DNA of 64,000 nt from Saccoglossus kowalevskii (Eukaryota; Hemichordata; Enteropneusta; Harrimaniidae): contig NW_003143796.1 of NCBI RefSeq assembly GCF_000003605.2, positions 361,746-425,745 of the forward strand, written 5' to 3'. Positions 39,783-52,300 of the stretch are shown in pieces. The stretch's first letter is position 1; each line of letters starts with the position of its first letter. Below the pieces are notes generated by a model. That model was not told where the DNA came from. It ran no database searches and worked only from the letters and a program-made list of their open reading frames with translations. Position numbers and translations under genes: made by a program.

Positions 39783-40115
39783 AGTTCGGCCGATTTCGTC
39801 GTTTTTGTGTGGAAAAACGAAGGGGCGTTGGAACGTGTTTTTAAACGTGTTCGCCCATAATTCTCAGAAAAAACTCTCCTTATATATAGTGAATATATGC
39901 ACAGGGAATTTGTATTCTTTCCCGAAAATTGTACGTTCGCTCAAGGTTGTCACATTAAATAATTGTTTTCATCGAAGATCTGCTTTTTATAGTCACGGGT
40001 TCCATTTAAAAACACGTTCCTTTGCTCCTCTATTCTCCTTCGTTTTAGTAGCACCCCGAACAACTACACGAACAACCTAAAACACTTTATCGGGGTTTTG
40101 AAACCGAAATCGTCA
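39783..40115 (+). repeat. palindromic element downstream of the lectin gene
   Basis: GGAACGTGTTTTTAAA at 39830-39845 is perfectly repeated in inverted form at 40005-40020. AAAACGAAGG at 39814-39823 is inverted at 40037-40046. A weaker CGATTTCG / CGAAATCG pair lies outside these. The 119-codon open frame across it (39721-40080) is therefore probably a by-product. Confidence 0.5.
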
Positions 40116-40769
40116 TCTAACCGTAAGGTCGTCGCTGATTGGCACCTGAGTTGGACAACGAGCGTCACATGGTATACACATTTCACATATGGAAATCTAA
40201 ACACGATATTTAAATTATTGTGTAGCTATATGAAGAGAGTGATGTATAACGATACGAAAAGATGTGTAGTGAGATGAATTGTGTTGTATAACGATAATAT
40301 GCGTTGTAGAGCGATGAAGAGTGTTGTGTCCGGATTAGAATTAAACTTTCTTTTCATATCGTGAGATAGGGGGCGTGGTCGACCCTGATATAAGGCCACA
40401 CAGGTGGCGGGTCGTACATACCTGCGAAGACACTGAGCGGCAATTATATGCAATTAGGTGCACATGTTATACATAACATTTTCTCTTGTGAACTAATATG
40501 CGATGGAAACAACTGGTAAAACATGTCTACAAACAGAGTAATCTGATATTGTATAACTATACTTTTAATTAAAAAAGCAGCAAAGTATGCTTGACCACAT
40601 GCGTTAGAGTGACTGTGTTTTGATTAGCAACTTGCTTGAATAAATTTGTAAACGCAGTTGTTTCACTTTCGTTTTGCATTCTAATTTAGATAACGTCAAG
40701 GGCAACATAGATCGAAATTATGTCTTATAACATACCTTTCTCGCCGTTATTTATTATAACTGATTTATA

Positions 40770-40835
40770 ATGGGTAGACTATTTTTATTATCAATTATTC
40801 AATTGTCACTGTCACACCAACAAATAATACACTAG
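40770..40835 (+). pseudogene. fragment of lectin exon 1 (signal peptide)
   Basis: ATGGGTAGACTATTTTTATTATC encodes MGRLFLLSIIQLSLS and then meets a stop within 22 codons. It matches the first bases of the intact lectin and the copy at 34749. No exon 2-4 match follows within the next few kilobases, so this is an isolated remnant or the start of a strongly diverged relative. Confidence 0.55.
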
Positions 40836-40839
40836 GTCT

Positions 40840-43610
40840 ATATCTGTCTATATCTATGCTAATGAACTATCCCAAATAATAGAAATTCTAACATTTGAAA
40901 ACATTAGTCACTGAACCATGTGCCTTCACAGAGAAGAGACACGCGAGACATATTGGTGCATTCTGGGTATTTCTTTCTATGTACTTTAAAAAAAACACAG
41001 TTTTTTTTCACACACACACACACAAATTGGAAAATGGAAAAATAGAGACCTCACATCATTATGTTTTGAATTGGCTTGCACGTCTTCCACATACAAAAAT
41101 ACACAAACTATCTCTATTTAATTTATTTTATTTTATAATAATTTCACTTAATTCTTTAAAACTAATTTGCTATACAATGTGTACCGTTTGATTTCATTGG
41201 ATTGTCACTTTCACTACACACACTATACACATAGTAATTTAAACCACTCATTTACAGTGGTAATTAATTCATAAAATTCACCTATGTGCATGTTGCATCA
41301 AGTAATGAGGTAGACCATAACATCAGTAGATGCAGTTATGAATCCTACAGATTAAAACATTGCGTGTAAATGATATGACCAGGATACGCCCTGTTTGGAG
41401 TTTCAAACCTTGTCGAGAATTTAGCTCGAGTTAACGGTTCCCTTTATTATAGTTGCGAATTCGTGACAGTAAAAAACATTAAACGTAATTATTCCAGGTA
41501 AGTGTCATGATTACCATTAGAATAGAATCAGTGAAGGTAATATCTACGACTTTGAAGAAGAAAATAATAATTGATGCAGAAAGCACCACGATTTTAATTA
41601 CTGAAAGGAAGAGCCACCAATAGAATAAGAGGTAAGAGCTGGAGTTGTCTCAATATATTAATGTACCTATAAGCATTGCAAAAACTATGCCGTGTTTCTG
41701 TTTAGAAAATGCTGACAGTTGTATGTATAATGCAAGTGATTTACTTGATTCATAACTCAATATGTTCTCTACCATAAATAGGGTGCCAGATGGGTATACG
41801 TACGGTGAGAGTCATAGAATTGTTAGCTATGCTCACCTACCAGCTGGTAACGATAACATCAAACGCCAATCCAATTACTGGTATTTTATTCAGTTCTTAT
41901 ATTTCGTATCGTTTCTTTATTTTAATGACTGTATCAATGAACACTAGATAGTTTTCAGTGGTGAATCGGCTATGCATATCTGTGAGTGAGTGTGGGTCAC
42001 TTCGTTTTTTACTATCATAATATTTAATGCATTTCGCACTAACGTGCTAAGAAAAGTAAACATTAGTAAAAAAAATTATTGATTTATCTGTTGCACCATA
42101 TTTACACCAGTTTGTATGTCAGTCATTTTATAAACATACGTCGGTCTATTGGCGTTCGGATGAAATGTTGTAGATTTAATTGACAATTAGTCAGGACCAT
42201 GTGATACATAACGTGAGTGTCTTACAATATTAAAATATACTTTATTATTTGTACAAAAGTGAAATTAAAGCATGCAGGCTTGTAACAACAAACATTGTAT
42301 TTTGTTAATTTGTATAGCTGTTAACTTAGTATATCTGTGTCATAGTATACACGGTTTATACTTTTTACAACGATGCATGAACAATGTTACTCTCGTTGTT
42401 TTAGGGTTTTGCTCGAGGCTTTACCCCTCGAATTCACTCTCAATACAACATGAATTTGTGAACTATTATTCGTGGTTGGTGCAATTACTATGTTATACTG
42501 GGTGAATTTTAGACTACAACGCATACTACACGGTTGCTGAGACTGGTGCATGTAACAAGACAAGTTATTATTGTCAAACATGTTAATAATATTGCGTTTT
42601 TGCGAGGAAACTTCTAGTAAGGAACGTTGGCTTTAATTGCTGTGTAGCGTTCGAATCGAAGCACGTAACGCCTTCGCCGTGTCCGTCGATATCTGCCGTT
42701 TGTTTTGTAAATCGGCTTAAATGACAACAACCACTACTAAAATACATTGTACGTTTTATTGTTTTGCTTCGTATATGTTCTTAAATAGCATGTGCTGGGT
42801 ATTATCGCTAGTTCATTGTAATATACTAAACTTGTTGTCGATTTCGTCATGCGCATCTTCTATTAAAGTGTCTGTGTTATGGAGTGCATTTAAGTATTTC
42901 TAGAACGCATGTCACATGTTAGTTCAATTCTTACCCCTGAAAATGTATAGAATGCCAGGTTACACAAATACAAAAACGTTGAAATCACAATAAAATTCAA
43001 TATAATGAAAATCACCACTGTAGACAAATTATAAATAATCTCTCACTACAATATTATAACATATTACTCCATGATCATCACTCAAAAATCTCATAATTAC
43101 TATTACAACGGCATATTTTTCGTGGTTTCTACACCGCCACTCAGGATTGTTATAATTCACTGTCAAGAGCATTGTTGTTTTTCATATTGTCAATGATCGC
43201 TAAGTATTATTATTCCGAATTATGTCTAATTCCCACAACGGCATTCAGTTTGTATGTATTTTATATATTGTCATGGGAACCACCTATGACCACGCCCAGA
43301 TTTAGCATAGTTATGCTAAGATGTTAACTCATATTTGGGAGCCAATATAGTCATAGCAACCGGATTCAGATTTCCTCTAAAATCAGATCATTTGGTTTAT
43401 GTTATAGACAGTTACATAAAACTCAAAGTTACCGTAATTTGGCAACGAATAAAAACATTAAAACATTTTTGTTGCCATGGCTACTAGATCTAGACTTCAG
43501 CCAACTAGATCCAGACCTCAACCAACTTCCTCAAACTGGTACCGCAAATAAAAATGTTAGAGATTTATTCAATTACTCTTATAAATAAAATCTTACCTGT
43601 ATCTGAATAT
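40840..43610. other. gene-poor stretch downstream of the lectin locus
   Basis: No gene supported. A short open segment at 41762-41947 reads VPDGYTYGESHRIVSYAHL and has a protein-like composition, but no convincing splice partners were found. Frames at 42272-42505 and 42721-42903 are unrecognised. Confidence 0.35.
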
Positions 43611-43613
43611 TCG

Positions 43614-43982
43614 TTACATGTTAAGTACAACTGGTAGTTCAGCCACGACAGAAGACTGTTGGTGATGCCGGTGATGACGATGATGACGATCAATTTTATC
43701 AAACAGATTTTCAATTTCAATCAATGATTGGTCGATGGTGTACCCTTGATAGATGTTGATAAGATTGTTGTAGGTATCAAGTAGCTGCGGACGATTGTCT
43801 GACATTTCAGAAGTCGCGTTGTTTATACATGTTGGGCCCTCTATAGTTGACATCATTTTTTTTGTTATTCTTCGTTTTTTGACGCCGAGCTCGCTATTAC
43901 AATAGTCATTGTTACTAATTGGTCTGTTCAGTATTGGCAGCTTTATGGTGCAGTATGTAGCATTTCCATAATCAGCATAATC
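43614..43982 (-). CDS. unidentified coding exon, 122 codons, C-terminal
   Basis: On the minus strand a frame stays open from a CAG acceptor-like site (exon start 43982, just after an in-frame stop) to TAA at 43614. It begins DYADYGNATYCTIKLPIL, has cysteines in TYC, DYC and TCI contexts, and two N-glycosylation sequons (NAT, NNAT). A probable helix follows (LIEIENLFDKID), then a histidine-rich RHHRHHRHH tract, ending LPVVLNM. Composition and cysteine/sequon content suggest a real extracellular protein segment. I recognise no family. A possible upstream exon is the minus-strand frame 44494-44348, which starts MEQLSIIRNILAIILAY, but the joining is not supported by a good donor. It could also be a decayed gene. 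Confidence 0.4.
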   Translation of the reverse strand, partial: DYADYGNATYCTIKLPILNRPISNNDYCNSELGVKKRRITKKMMSTIEGPTCINNATSEMSDNRPQLLDTYNNLINIYQGYTIDQSLIEIENLFDKIDRHHRHHRHHQQSSVVAELPVVLNM

Positions 43983-44347
43983 CTGTGACTAAGCCACTCA
44001 CTGTATTGGTCACACTTCGACATTTTTGGCGGGACTGCCACTTTATAGTTTTGTGTGCAAACAAGCAATCCGGGTTCATTGTTTCTGGCTTTGAATATGT
44101 GAATCTATTTGTGATCTCTGTTCACTGTTGTATGGTCTCAAAATGGTTTCATGTCATGCCTGACGAGATTCCCCAAACCAATTTAGAGATTTTGATAAGG
44201 GCTGTTACATATAAGACATTATTGTTAAACTTCTGGTTTATTTAATAATTTTGGGATTCATTTTAGGCGACTTTGTCTGTTTATTATGTTTATTAATAGT
44301 GCACAGACCTGCCACTGTCACACTGACCGAGGGTTAATAAGAGTGAC

Positions 44348-44494
44348 CTAGATTTCAGTTTCAGGAGAGAATGTTTTGAAATCTTGAAGCCTTTTGCAAT
44401 ATACAGTGTTATTGCACGGCATTTTTCTTGTCTGCCAGAACTGATATGCTAAAATTATAGCTAGGATGTTCCTAATTATGCTTAATTGCTCCAT
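44348..44494 (-). CDS. small frame with N-terminal hydrophobic segment, uncertain
   Basis: 48 codons from ATG at 44494, starting MEQLSIIRNILAIILAYQFW and followed by CNNTVYCKRL. It looks like a signal peptide or signal anchor with two cysteines, and ends in TAG. It lies about 370 bases upstream, in the same direction, of the unidentified exon at 43982-43614, and could be its first exon. No strong GT donor is visible, so confidence is low. Confidence 0.2.
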   Translation of the reverse strand: MEQLSIIRNILAIILAYQFWQTRKMPCNNTVYCKRLQDFKTFSPETEI

Positions 44495-45114
44495 TGTTGG
44501 TGGGTGAGTAGTTATTAGGATGTGTGTTTGTGGGGGGGGGGCAGTCTGAGTTTTTAAGGATTTAATCATTTAATTCAATTTAATTTATTAAATTTAAAAT
44601 GATAAGTTTTGTCATTATATTTGAATTATTATAATGTTGTGAACAAACTTGTGCATGGAGTTGTATCGTAAACACTACAAAACAGTAAATTTGTATCCTT
44701 TTAATAACAATTAAATAATCTCTAGTTTTAATTGTATGTGGCCATTTTATTCATATTATCATTTGTAGATACAGCTGCCTGGGGGTAATTTACAGAAAAT
44801 TTTCCTGAGTAATTGCTATAGTTTTGATTATGTTGAGCGTATTTATTCAACGCCTTCAAAGGTGCATGTAGTGTATACTTGATAATTTGTTTTAATTATG
44901 GCTACAGATCATATCGATCAGTCTGTCACTCAGTGAATGAGAGCCAATGTAACGAAAACGTGTCAGACAGTTTCTTGCGATGGGGAAATATATGCTGATG
45001 AAATTCCACAGTGATGCGCAGAGGGTTGCACAGAGGGTTGCACACATGTAAGATGTTACGGAATTGAGGAAAGTTTAAATTGTTCATTTATTATGTGCTT
45101 TTTTTGTTATATAG

Positions 45115-45420
45115 TCTACTTCAACAGTCAAGAGTCAATTACACTCCAGTCAGACAGGTAAATTACCTAAAAACTCTGCAAACACATTCAAATAAACTTA
45201 ATAGATTATATTTTTCGTTTTCTTTGCAGATTACAGAGGATTAACAGCCAGTAGCGAAAATGATTCAGTTAATGACGGAAGTAGCGGTCCTGGTAATCAA
45301 ATCTTCAATAAATACTAGTAGTAGATAATTGTGTGTTTTTTCGGGAATCGTTATTTACTTTTCCTTTTATCTTTACACAAGGCACGACAGCAAAGGTTAT
45401 GATACCACTGATTATAGTGC
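45115..45420 (+). CDS. possible tiny exons of a Ser/Thr-rich membrane-anchored protein
   Basis: Two short segments have good splice signals: 45115-45157 (after TTTTTTTGTTATATAG, before GTAAAT) and 45230-45292 (after TTTTTCGTTTTCTTTGCAG, before GTAATC). Read together in phase they give STSTVKSQLHSSQT then DYRGLTASSENDSV and NDGSSGPG, a Ser/Thr-rich stalk. A third acceptor with a long pyrimidine tract at 45381 leads to GTTAKVMIPLIIVPL and a stop. That would suit a short GPI-anchor signal or a truncated membrane segment. Another frame just downstream reads SLIIGYICVRHYQKK and a basic tail to 45550. Upstream exons were not found, so this may be the 3' end of a gene or a remnant. Confidence 0.3.
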
Positions 45421-46040
45421 CTCTTTGATTATAGGCTATATTTGTGTTAGGCATTACCAAAAAAAACAGAAAATAAAAATAAAAACAAAAATAAAACTAG
45501 CGGTAAGAGATCAGCTTGAGGAATTCAAACCAGACCACAAGAGGAACTAAAGAACTTAAATGAAAAAAAATAAGTTCTTGGATGTGAAGTGTATATCGCA
45601 GATTTTACATAGTTATCAACGCTAATTGGATAATTGTTTAATAATGTATAATGTTCAGAAATACCGATAAAATAATAAATAATTTCACTCTTTCAAAGTT
45701 GGCTTTTGTTATCACTATATGATGGCTATAACCGTATTTGATTGATTGTTGAGATTTACCTACATTATATTCACGCAATTTACATCCACTGTTAATAATT
45801 AATCTTCATGTGCTTAATTTGTAGTTTCTCAATCTAGATTGTAATCGTGATACTATATTATTCGTAACTTGAACAAACTATGCAGCTAGACAAAAATATA
45901 GGAAGCATAGCTACAATCTGAGGATATGTACGTTAAAAATACGCTTGTCAAATAATTCTGAATACAAATTTATCTAGTGGTTACTGTACTGACCCACTGT
46001 GATAGAAATTGAATGGATGGCAGTACATGTACTTACGTAA

Positions 46041-46232
46041 GTGGTTAAGTACAATTATGTTTTTTTTTACTATCATGGGCATGGGCTCGTGTTCCGTTAT
46101 GATATAAAACCAAGTGCCAATGTCTACATTTTGTCTTCTAGCAAAATTTACACCTCAAATATAAATTTCTCTCCTTTGCCAAATTATTGTTATGCGATAT
46201 CAGAAGTGACGCCAAAGAAAATAAATGAGTAA
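46041..46232 (+). other. coding-like frame ending near a polyadenylation signal
   Basis: A 63-codon frame reads protein-like near its end (NINFSPLPNYCYAISEVTP) and stops at 46232, followed within 10 bases by AATAAA. A TTTTGTCTTCTAG acceptor-like site lies at 46141. It could be a terminal exon of an unidentified gene. No homologue recognised. Confidence 0.2.
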
Positions 46233-46239
46233 ATAAAAT

Positions 46240-49200
46240 ACTGAAGCAAAACACGTGACACGTTCCAAGCAAGTCTAGTAACAATCTGCCTGTGTATTGC
46301 TAAAAAATACTTTTCAATCAATCACGTGACTAATATGACATAAAATCACCAGGACCATAGTTGTGTGTTTTGCATGTTGACTATTGTTTTATAAAATTGC
46401 CACAGAATAACAAAAAATAATATATAAATGCAAAATAGGTTGAAGTTTAGTGAAGTTTAGACCACTCCACGCATACCACAGGAGCCTAGCATATTATATG
46501 AATTGCTAATTATTGGAATAAGGAACGATATTGTATCTCCACAATCCATCCGTGTATTGAACATCTCTGCGCACGATAATAATCATATGAAACATGAATT
46601 AATTATGCTGAACTGTACATGTACGGTTCAAATATGGATGACAACTTTTTAGTTTCTATTATGGTAAATATCATTCGTTCGCACAATTTGTTGTGGACAT
46701 TGTGCGATGTATAATTTCGAAGAGGGTCCAACGTGCTACAATAAGTCCAGATTGTAGTATATGTTGTTTATGCCTTTTATATATAGAGTTTTATAGTCTA
46801 CGTTTTGTTTCATAGTTTTATTTCATACTGCCACTTACATTCAGCGGCAAGGACCGCTGTCCAGCACTGTATACCATGATTCAGAACATATTTCATTCCA
46901 ACATGGTTAGTGTTATCAAAGAAATATTGCTGCACACATTGGGTATGTGGCTCCCGTGAATGGAGCCTCACGTGACGAGATAGGTTTTGCAAATGCTCGG
47001 TATTACACATTTAGGTTTCAATTGATACAAATAGTTAATGTAAATATATCAACTGAATGTCATCATCTTGTTGTAATACGCATATACATGATAGCGTACT
47101 CCGTATTATGATGTGGTGGTACTCAAGTACTACTGAGCAATATTGTGACACTGAATTGAAAATGCTTTGTGCCAACGTACCAATAAGGCTTGTGATGTTT
47201 AGTAGGCAGTGTGTTCTTATAGTTGTATAAAAGTTATTGTGCATATGTATATTACATTTGATGGACTGGTTGATTTGTGTTTAATTTTAAAACTACTTCA
47301 TACTGATACTGACATTTAATTATTTTAAATAATATCATTCATACTATTTTGATTTAAAAATGTTCGTGAAAACTTATGTATTAAAGACAAGATGATCATA
47401 TTAAATAGACCATTTTCCGTTCACTGAAAAATCCCGCGTTATGAATGAAATCGAACGTAAAAACGCGACAAACAAAGGTCATGGCGTCGTAGTGGCGACA
47501 AACATTTCGTGGGATTTGACAAACGCGAACGTATTTGGGGAATACTTCCATGCTTAATAATGTGCTGTACACATTTGATGATTGTCAATATCAATGACGT
47601 TACTTTGGCACGACAAAGTTAGTGAACAAAAACGTGGTACATTTACATACACACACTTGCTAGTCAGAATTTTAGATACAATACGCTGAATTTATTAGTA
47701 CCGGTAATGTCGTAATAACGTGAGCTGATCTTTTTTAAACGCTTTTATCGCTTTGAAACAAAATTTTCGCAAGTAAACAGAATTATAGAAATCTGAGAAA
47801 TATTACATTTAAACGTAACAGTTCAATTATACATACGCAATTTACCAATTTATTTTCAAGTTAGTCACTTCACCAAATTATACAATTAATTTTATATTGA
47901 ATTTAGTGAATCAGACACTGAATGCAAATGACACCGATTCTGATAATTATATGCTAGATCATGATGAAATAAAAATGGTTTGTTCTGTAATTCCGAAATT
48001 TCAACTGGGCAGCATGAGGGAATTGTTTGACGGCAATACAGTCTAATAAAAACAGAAATCCTGCATTGTATTAACTGGCCTCAAATAAAACGGTTGGAAT
48101 CGTTGGAGTTAGCTAGTCATTATAGTACAGCAATCAAAATTGCTACTTTGAAACATTATGGATACTATAATGTAAGACACCACAATACCATTCAACATAA
48201 TATATAAGTGTTTAAGCAATCGACCCAAACGACCCGCATCCTCAAAAATCGAGTCTTAACGCCATCGCATTTCCAAGACCAAAAAGGTAAAGGTCAAAAA
48301 GGACCATTTTTCTCTATGATGTTTTGGGGATATCATTAATTCAGCCCAGCAGTTAGAAAGGTTATATATTAGAGGCGCTCGGCAAACAAAAATTTGAGAT
48401 GTGAATCGTGAAATAAAGGTCGAAAACGCTGTTATGTTAATTACTCTTTTGCCATTTGCAATAGTTGAAACAAAGTGAGGTATATATTGTAAATTACTTT
48501 GGTGATAATTAAGGAAACTGCGACCAAATCAACTGCAGTGACGATCTCTAAAACACAAATTTAAGAAACTTGGAGCACACAAACTGTCTCAAATTGTATA
48601 TGAAAGAATTTTCTCAATAGTGGATATGTTGTCATACTTTACCCACAATCCTTTGCTGGAGAATCAAGATGGCAGACTACATAACACTTATAACAAGTTG
48701 AATATCTAGAGAATGAAAAGCAATATAAAAAAAACGGCAAATTGCATTCTCCTACATTTGTGAAGCTCTTTCTTTAGGGAGCATTATGTTGTTTGGCTTG
48801 ACTTCCTCTTTAAGTGAAGAAGAACAATAACATGGCCAAACCAGAACACAAACTGGTAATGAGTAAGCACAACAAACAACTTGAATGAAAATTGAATAAT
48901 AAATATTTAATAGTTTACATTCAAAACATATGCAATTAAGCAGAATCACTGATATAGGTTAGTCTTGCTTCAATGTGTCATTTTATCATTTAGTTATCAA
49001 CATCATGATATAGCCAGCAATAGATACAAACTTGCATCAGTTTGTGAGCTATTCCAGATATACAACCCTGTTTTCACTCTGTGTTTGGTAATCACAAAAT
49101 ACATGTAGAGCCCAGCTCTACTTTGTCCATCACAATATATACAGTCACAATCATGTTCAAATCTGTGTTTTTTTCTACCATGAAATACACACACAGCCGT

Positions 49201-49340
49201 CTGCCTTCACTGATCCTGAAAAACTACTCCAATTCTGCATTTCCAGACATGCTTGGCATCTTCTCTGAACTGCTTTGTTTGTGAAAATGCTTTGCATTGT
49301 TGTAAATGAATGTTGTAATATCAATTTGTCCCGGTAGGTG
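46240..49340. other. intergenic stretch left of TM2D1
   Basis: AT-rich, with no exon or repeat that I can support. Presumably contains the TM2D1 3' untranslated region at its right end. Confidence 0.4.
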
Positions 49341-49347
49341 CCAATAA

Positions 49348-52300
49348 TCACCAATAATCAGGTGGTTTGTAAAAGGTCTCATTATCAAGTGTTATATGAA
49401 TCAGCCTTGCTCCAAAGGCATCTATAATGTATTCAGAACCATCTGCTGGGCCAACAACCTGAATAAAAAACAATTGATGCCAATATATAAGCTGAACATG
49501 GTAGATATGGATACAATTCATGTATTCATACACTCACTTCTACTATTGGCAAAAAAAATTGAATACAATTCACACAAAAACTGAATAGAAAAGTAAGAAA
49601 AATTCATTGTATCTTTCTAGCTGCCAGATGGTTATGTCATATTCAACCTGCCTGAGAGTGTATGTGGAGCCAAACACAGTATATAAGTGTGCCTCCAGAT
49701 TTCTGGCACGAAGATCCTAGTGTACCTTTTCACCACCAGACTTTTTCGCCCAAATTTGTCTGCATGTTTTTCATATATTCTTCAATATTTCTTGAAATTT
49801 ACCAACAGCCAATAGACAAAATTTGAGTCAATTTTTAGTTTTTATTCACAATATTTGGCTATTTTTGTCCTAATCATCTGATGGAAAGTGCAGGATATAA
49901 AGAGGATTATTTTGTGAATTTGTAATGAAAAGCGGGAACCGGAGGTGAAAAGGTTACAAATGAGAATAAAGACCTACAGGGTAACTGCAATGCAGTTAAT
50001 CAGACAGCATAGAATGTGTTAGTGTCAAATTATTCTGAAGACAGACTTTCCCAATTAACTGATCAGAAATTTGAAAGAGTTGCTGAGATCTCGCAAGAGT
50101 GAGTCCCACCATTTGTTTTTGCCTCCCAAATAATTTTCTATTAGTCTTACAGTTTCAAATACTATGGTTACATAGGTCAGGAGAACTGTGGTCATGATGA
50201 TGGTTGTGAGAAAGTAAAACTATTTGAGGAGGGGGTAAAAACAAGTTTGAGGCACTTTTGCACTCAATAATATATTGGTGGCAATTTAATTTGGGAATAC
50301 AATTTATTATTACTTTGTTATTTTTTGACTCGCTAAACCATGAATGCATGAGATTGCATCATATCAAATGCCCGCACCTCAATTAATCCATGCATTTTGG
50401 CACCAATCACAAATTTTTAACCTGCATAATTCTTTTCATAATTTTTCCAAAATTTTGGACAACACTTGTAGCCAATAGGAAATTATGTCCTTTTGGTCCA
50501 AAATTATCAAAAAAAATATATAGAAAAAAAACATAAAAATGGCAAAATTTCGAAAAAAAACATTGCTGCGTTGTTGCTCAAAGGATTTATACATAAAAGT
50601 GAATTGCTTTAAACTGGAGAAGAAGGTTAAGTGGCTTATTGAGTTTCTTTTCCTCAAAAATGGCAACAATTCTCAAATTTAGAGAAAATCACCTACCTGA
50701 GATGCTATGAGAATAACATCAATAAGTTGACCAAGAAAGAAAAATCCTAATGTACAAAATTTGAGGAGACCAATAGCTGGATATCCAAGGTAAAATCTAT
50801 CAATGCCAAACATTCCAAGAAATATTGATAACAGCACAGATACTTCATAGTAGACCCCATTACTGAAACATAATCAATTATTATAATTATAATTATATCA
50901 ATATATTACTTATAACATTGTACATTCAAATGTTGTGTGAACAATTATTATATTTTTGTCATTGTAACTTTTTATAGAACCTATATCGAATACAATATGA
51001 TGTTTCTTTTAACAACAAGTCATTGAAAATGACACAGTCCCCGTTAAGTTCTCTTTGTGCTCGTCATATTAAAGCGGATGGGTTGTCGCGAGTGTGTCCT
51101 TGAAACTTGAGTTCCAAGTGGCGTATACAACAGATTTTTTATTTACATCAAAACACGTGTTTCGTGTCATAGTAATATGGCCAAAATAAAAACAGCCGTT
51201 ATTCGGCCATCTTTGATCTGATTATGAAACACACTGATATGTATGATGTATGTGCCAAATACGAATGAAAATGGTACAAAAATTGTGGAAATATAGTAGT
51301 AAGGCCAAAAAGTCAGATGGCTGTCAATCGGCCATCCTTGACCAGATTTTGAAACAAATTGTCATGGACATGCATCCTAACATGTATAAAGTACATGTAT
51401 GTGCCAAATTTGAATGAAAACTGACAGAGCACGTCCAAGATACCGCATAAAAAAACAAAAACAAGATGCCTGCCAGTCGACCATCTTTGATCCAATTGCG
51501 AAATAAATCGTCATGGACATGTCACCTAACATGTATAATCTATGTACCAAGTTTGAATGACAACTGACAAAGCATGTCCAAAATACAACATTTTCAAAAA
51601 ACAAGATGGCTGCCAGTCGGCCATTTTGAATCGAATCGCTAAACCACTGCATGTGCATATGTTCCACATAAGGTACTAGGCACATGCAAAAAAATGAACG
51701 GAATCGGTCCACAGGATTCTGAAATATGACGTTGGACAGACTGACGCACGGACAGACGGACACACGGATGGTCTGACGGACTCAGGAACTCACTGACGGT
51801 CGGGGACATGTATCCTAACATGTATGATCTATGTACTAAATTTGAATGAAAACTGACAAAGCATGTCCAAAATACGACATTTTCAAAAAACAAGATGGCT
51901 GCCAGTCAACCATCTTTGATCCAATTGTGAAATAAATCATCATGGACATGTATCCTAACATGTATAATCTATGTATCAAGTTTGAATGGAAACTGACAAA
52001 GCATGTCCAAAATACAACATTTTCAAAAAACAAGATGGCTGCCAGTCGGCCATTTTTAATCGAATCGATAAACCACTGCATGTGCATATGTCCCACATAA
52101 AGTACTAGGCACATGCAAAGAATGAACGTAATCGGTCCAAGGGATTCTGAGATATGACTCCGGACGGACGCACAGACGCACGGACACACGGACGGACGGA
52201 GACCGAATTATAAGTCCCCGTTTTCGGACTTCATTCGAACGGGGACTAATAAACCACTTTTCTCAACTACAGAGCAGTATGGAGTAGGGGAGGTACTGTA

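Larger units (their letters stand above)
51039..52246 (+). repeat. composite element with ~145-bp tandem repeats in TM2D1 intron 3
   Basis: Bounded by AGTCCCCGTT at the left and AACGGGGACT at the right. The core (about 51180-52140) is a tandem array of roughly 145-base units carrying CATCTTTGATCCAATTG, CATGGACATG, CTAACATGTATAATCTATG, TTTGAATGAAAACTGACA and CATTTTCAAAAAACAAGATGG. Six or so partial or complete units are visible, and two of them lead into GGACAGACTGACGCACGG-type low-complexity GGACG repeats. Open minus-strand frames of 60-128 codons across it are repetitive by-products. A TTAA-MITE remnant sits near the left end. Confidence 0.75.

Noticed and set aside
39721-40080. 119-codon plus-strand frame downstream of the lectin gene
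   Set aside because: Most of it lies within a palindromic element with perfect 16-bp inverted arms. No recognisable protein.
51313-52189. Several 60-128-codon minus-strand frames repeating FENVVFWTCFVS-like phrases
   Set aside because: They come from the ~145-bp tandem array. The repeated peptide follows the DNA repeat, and there is no start, splice or domain support.
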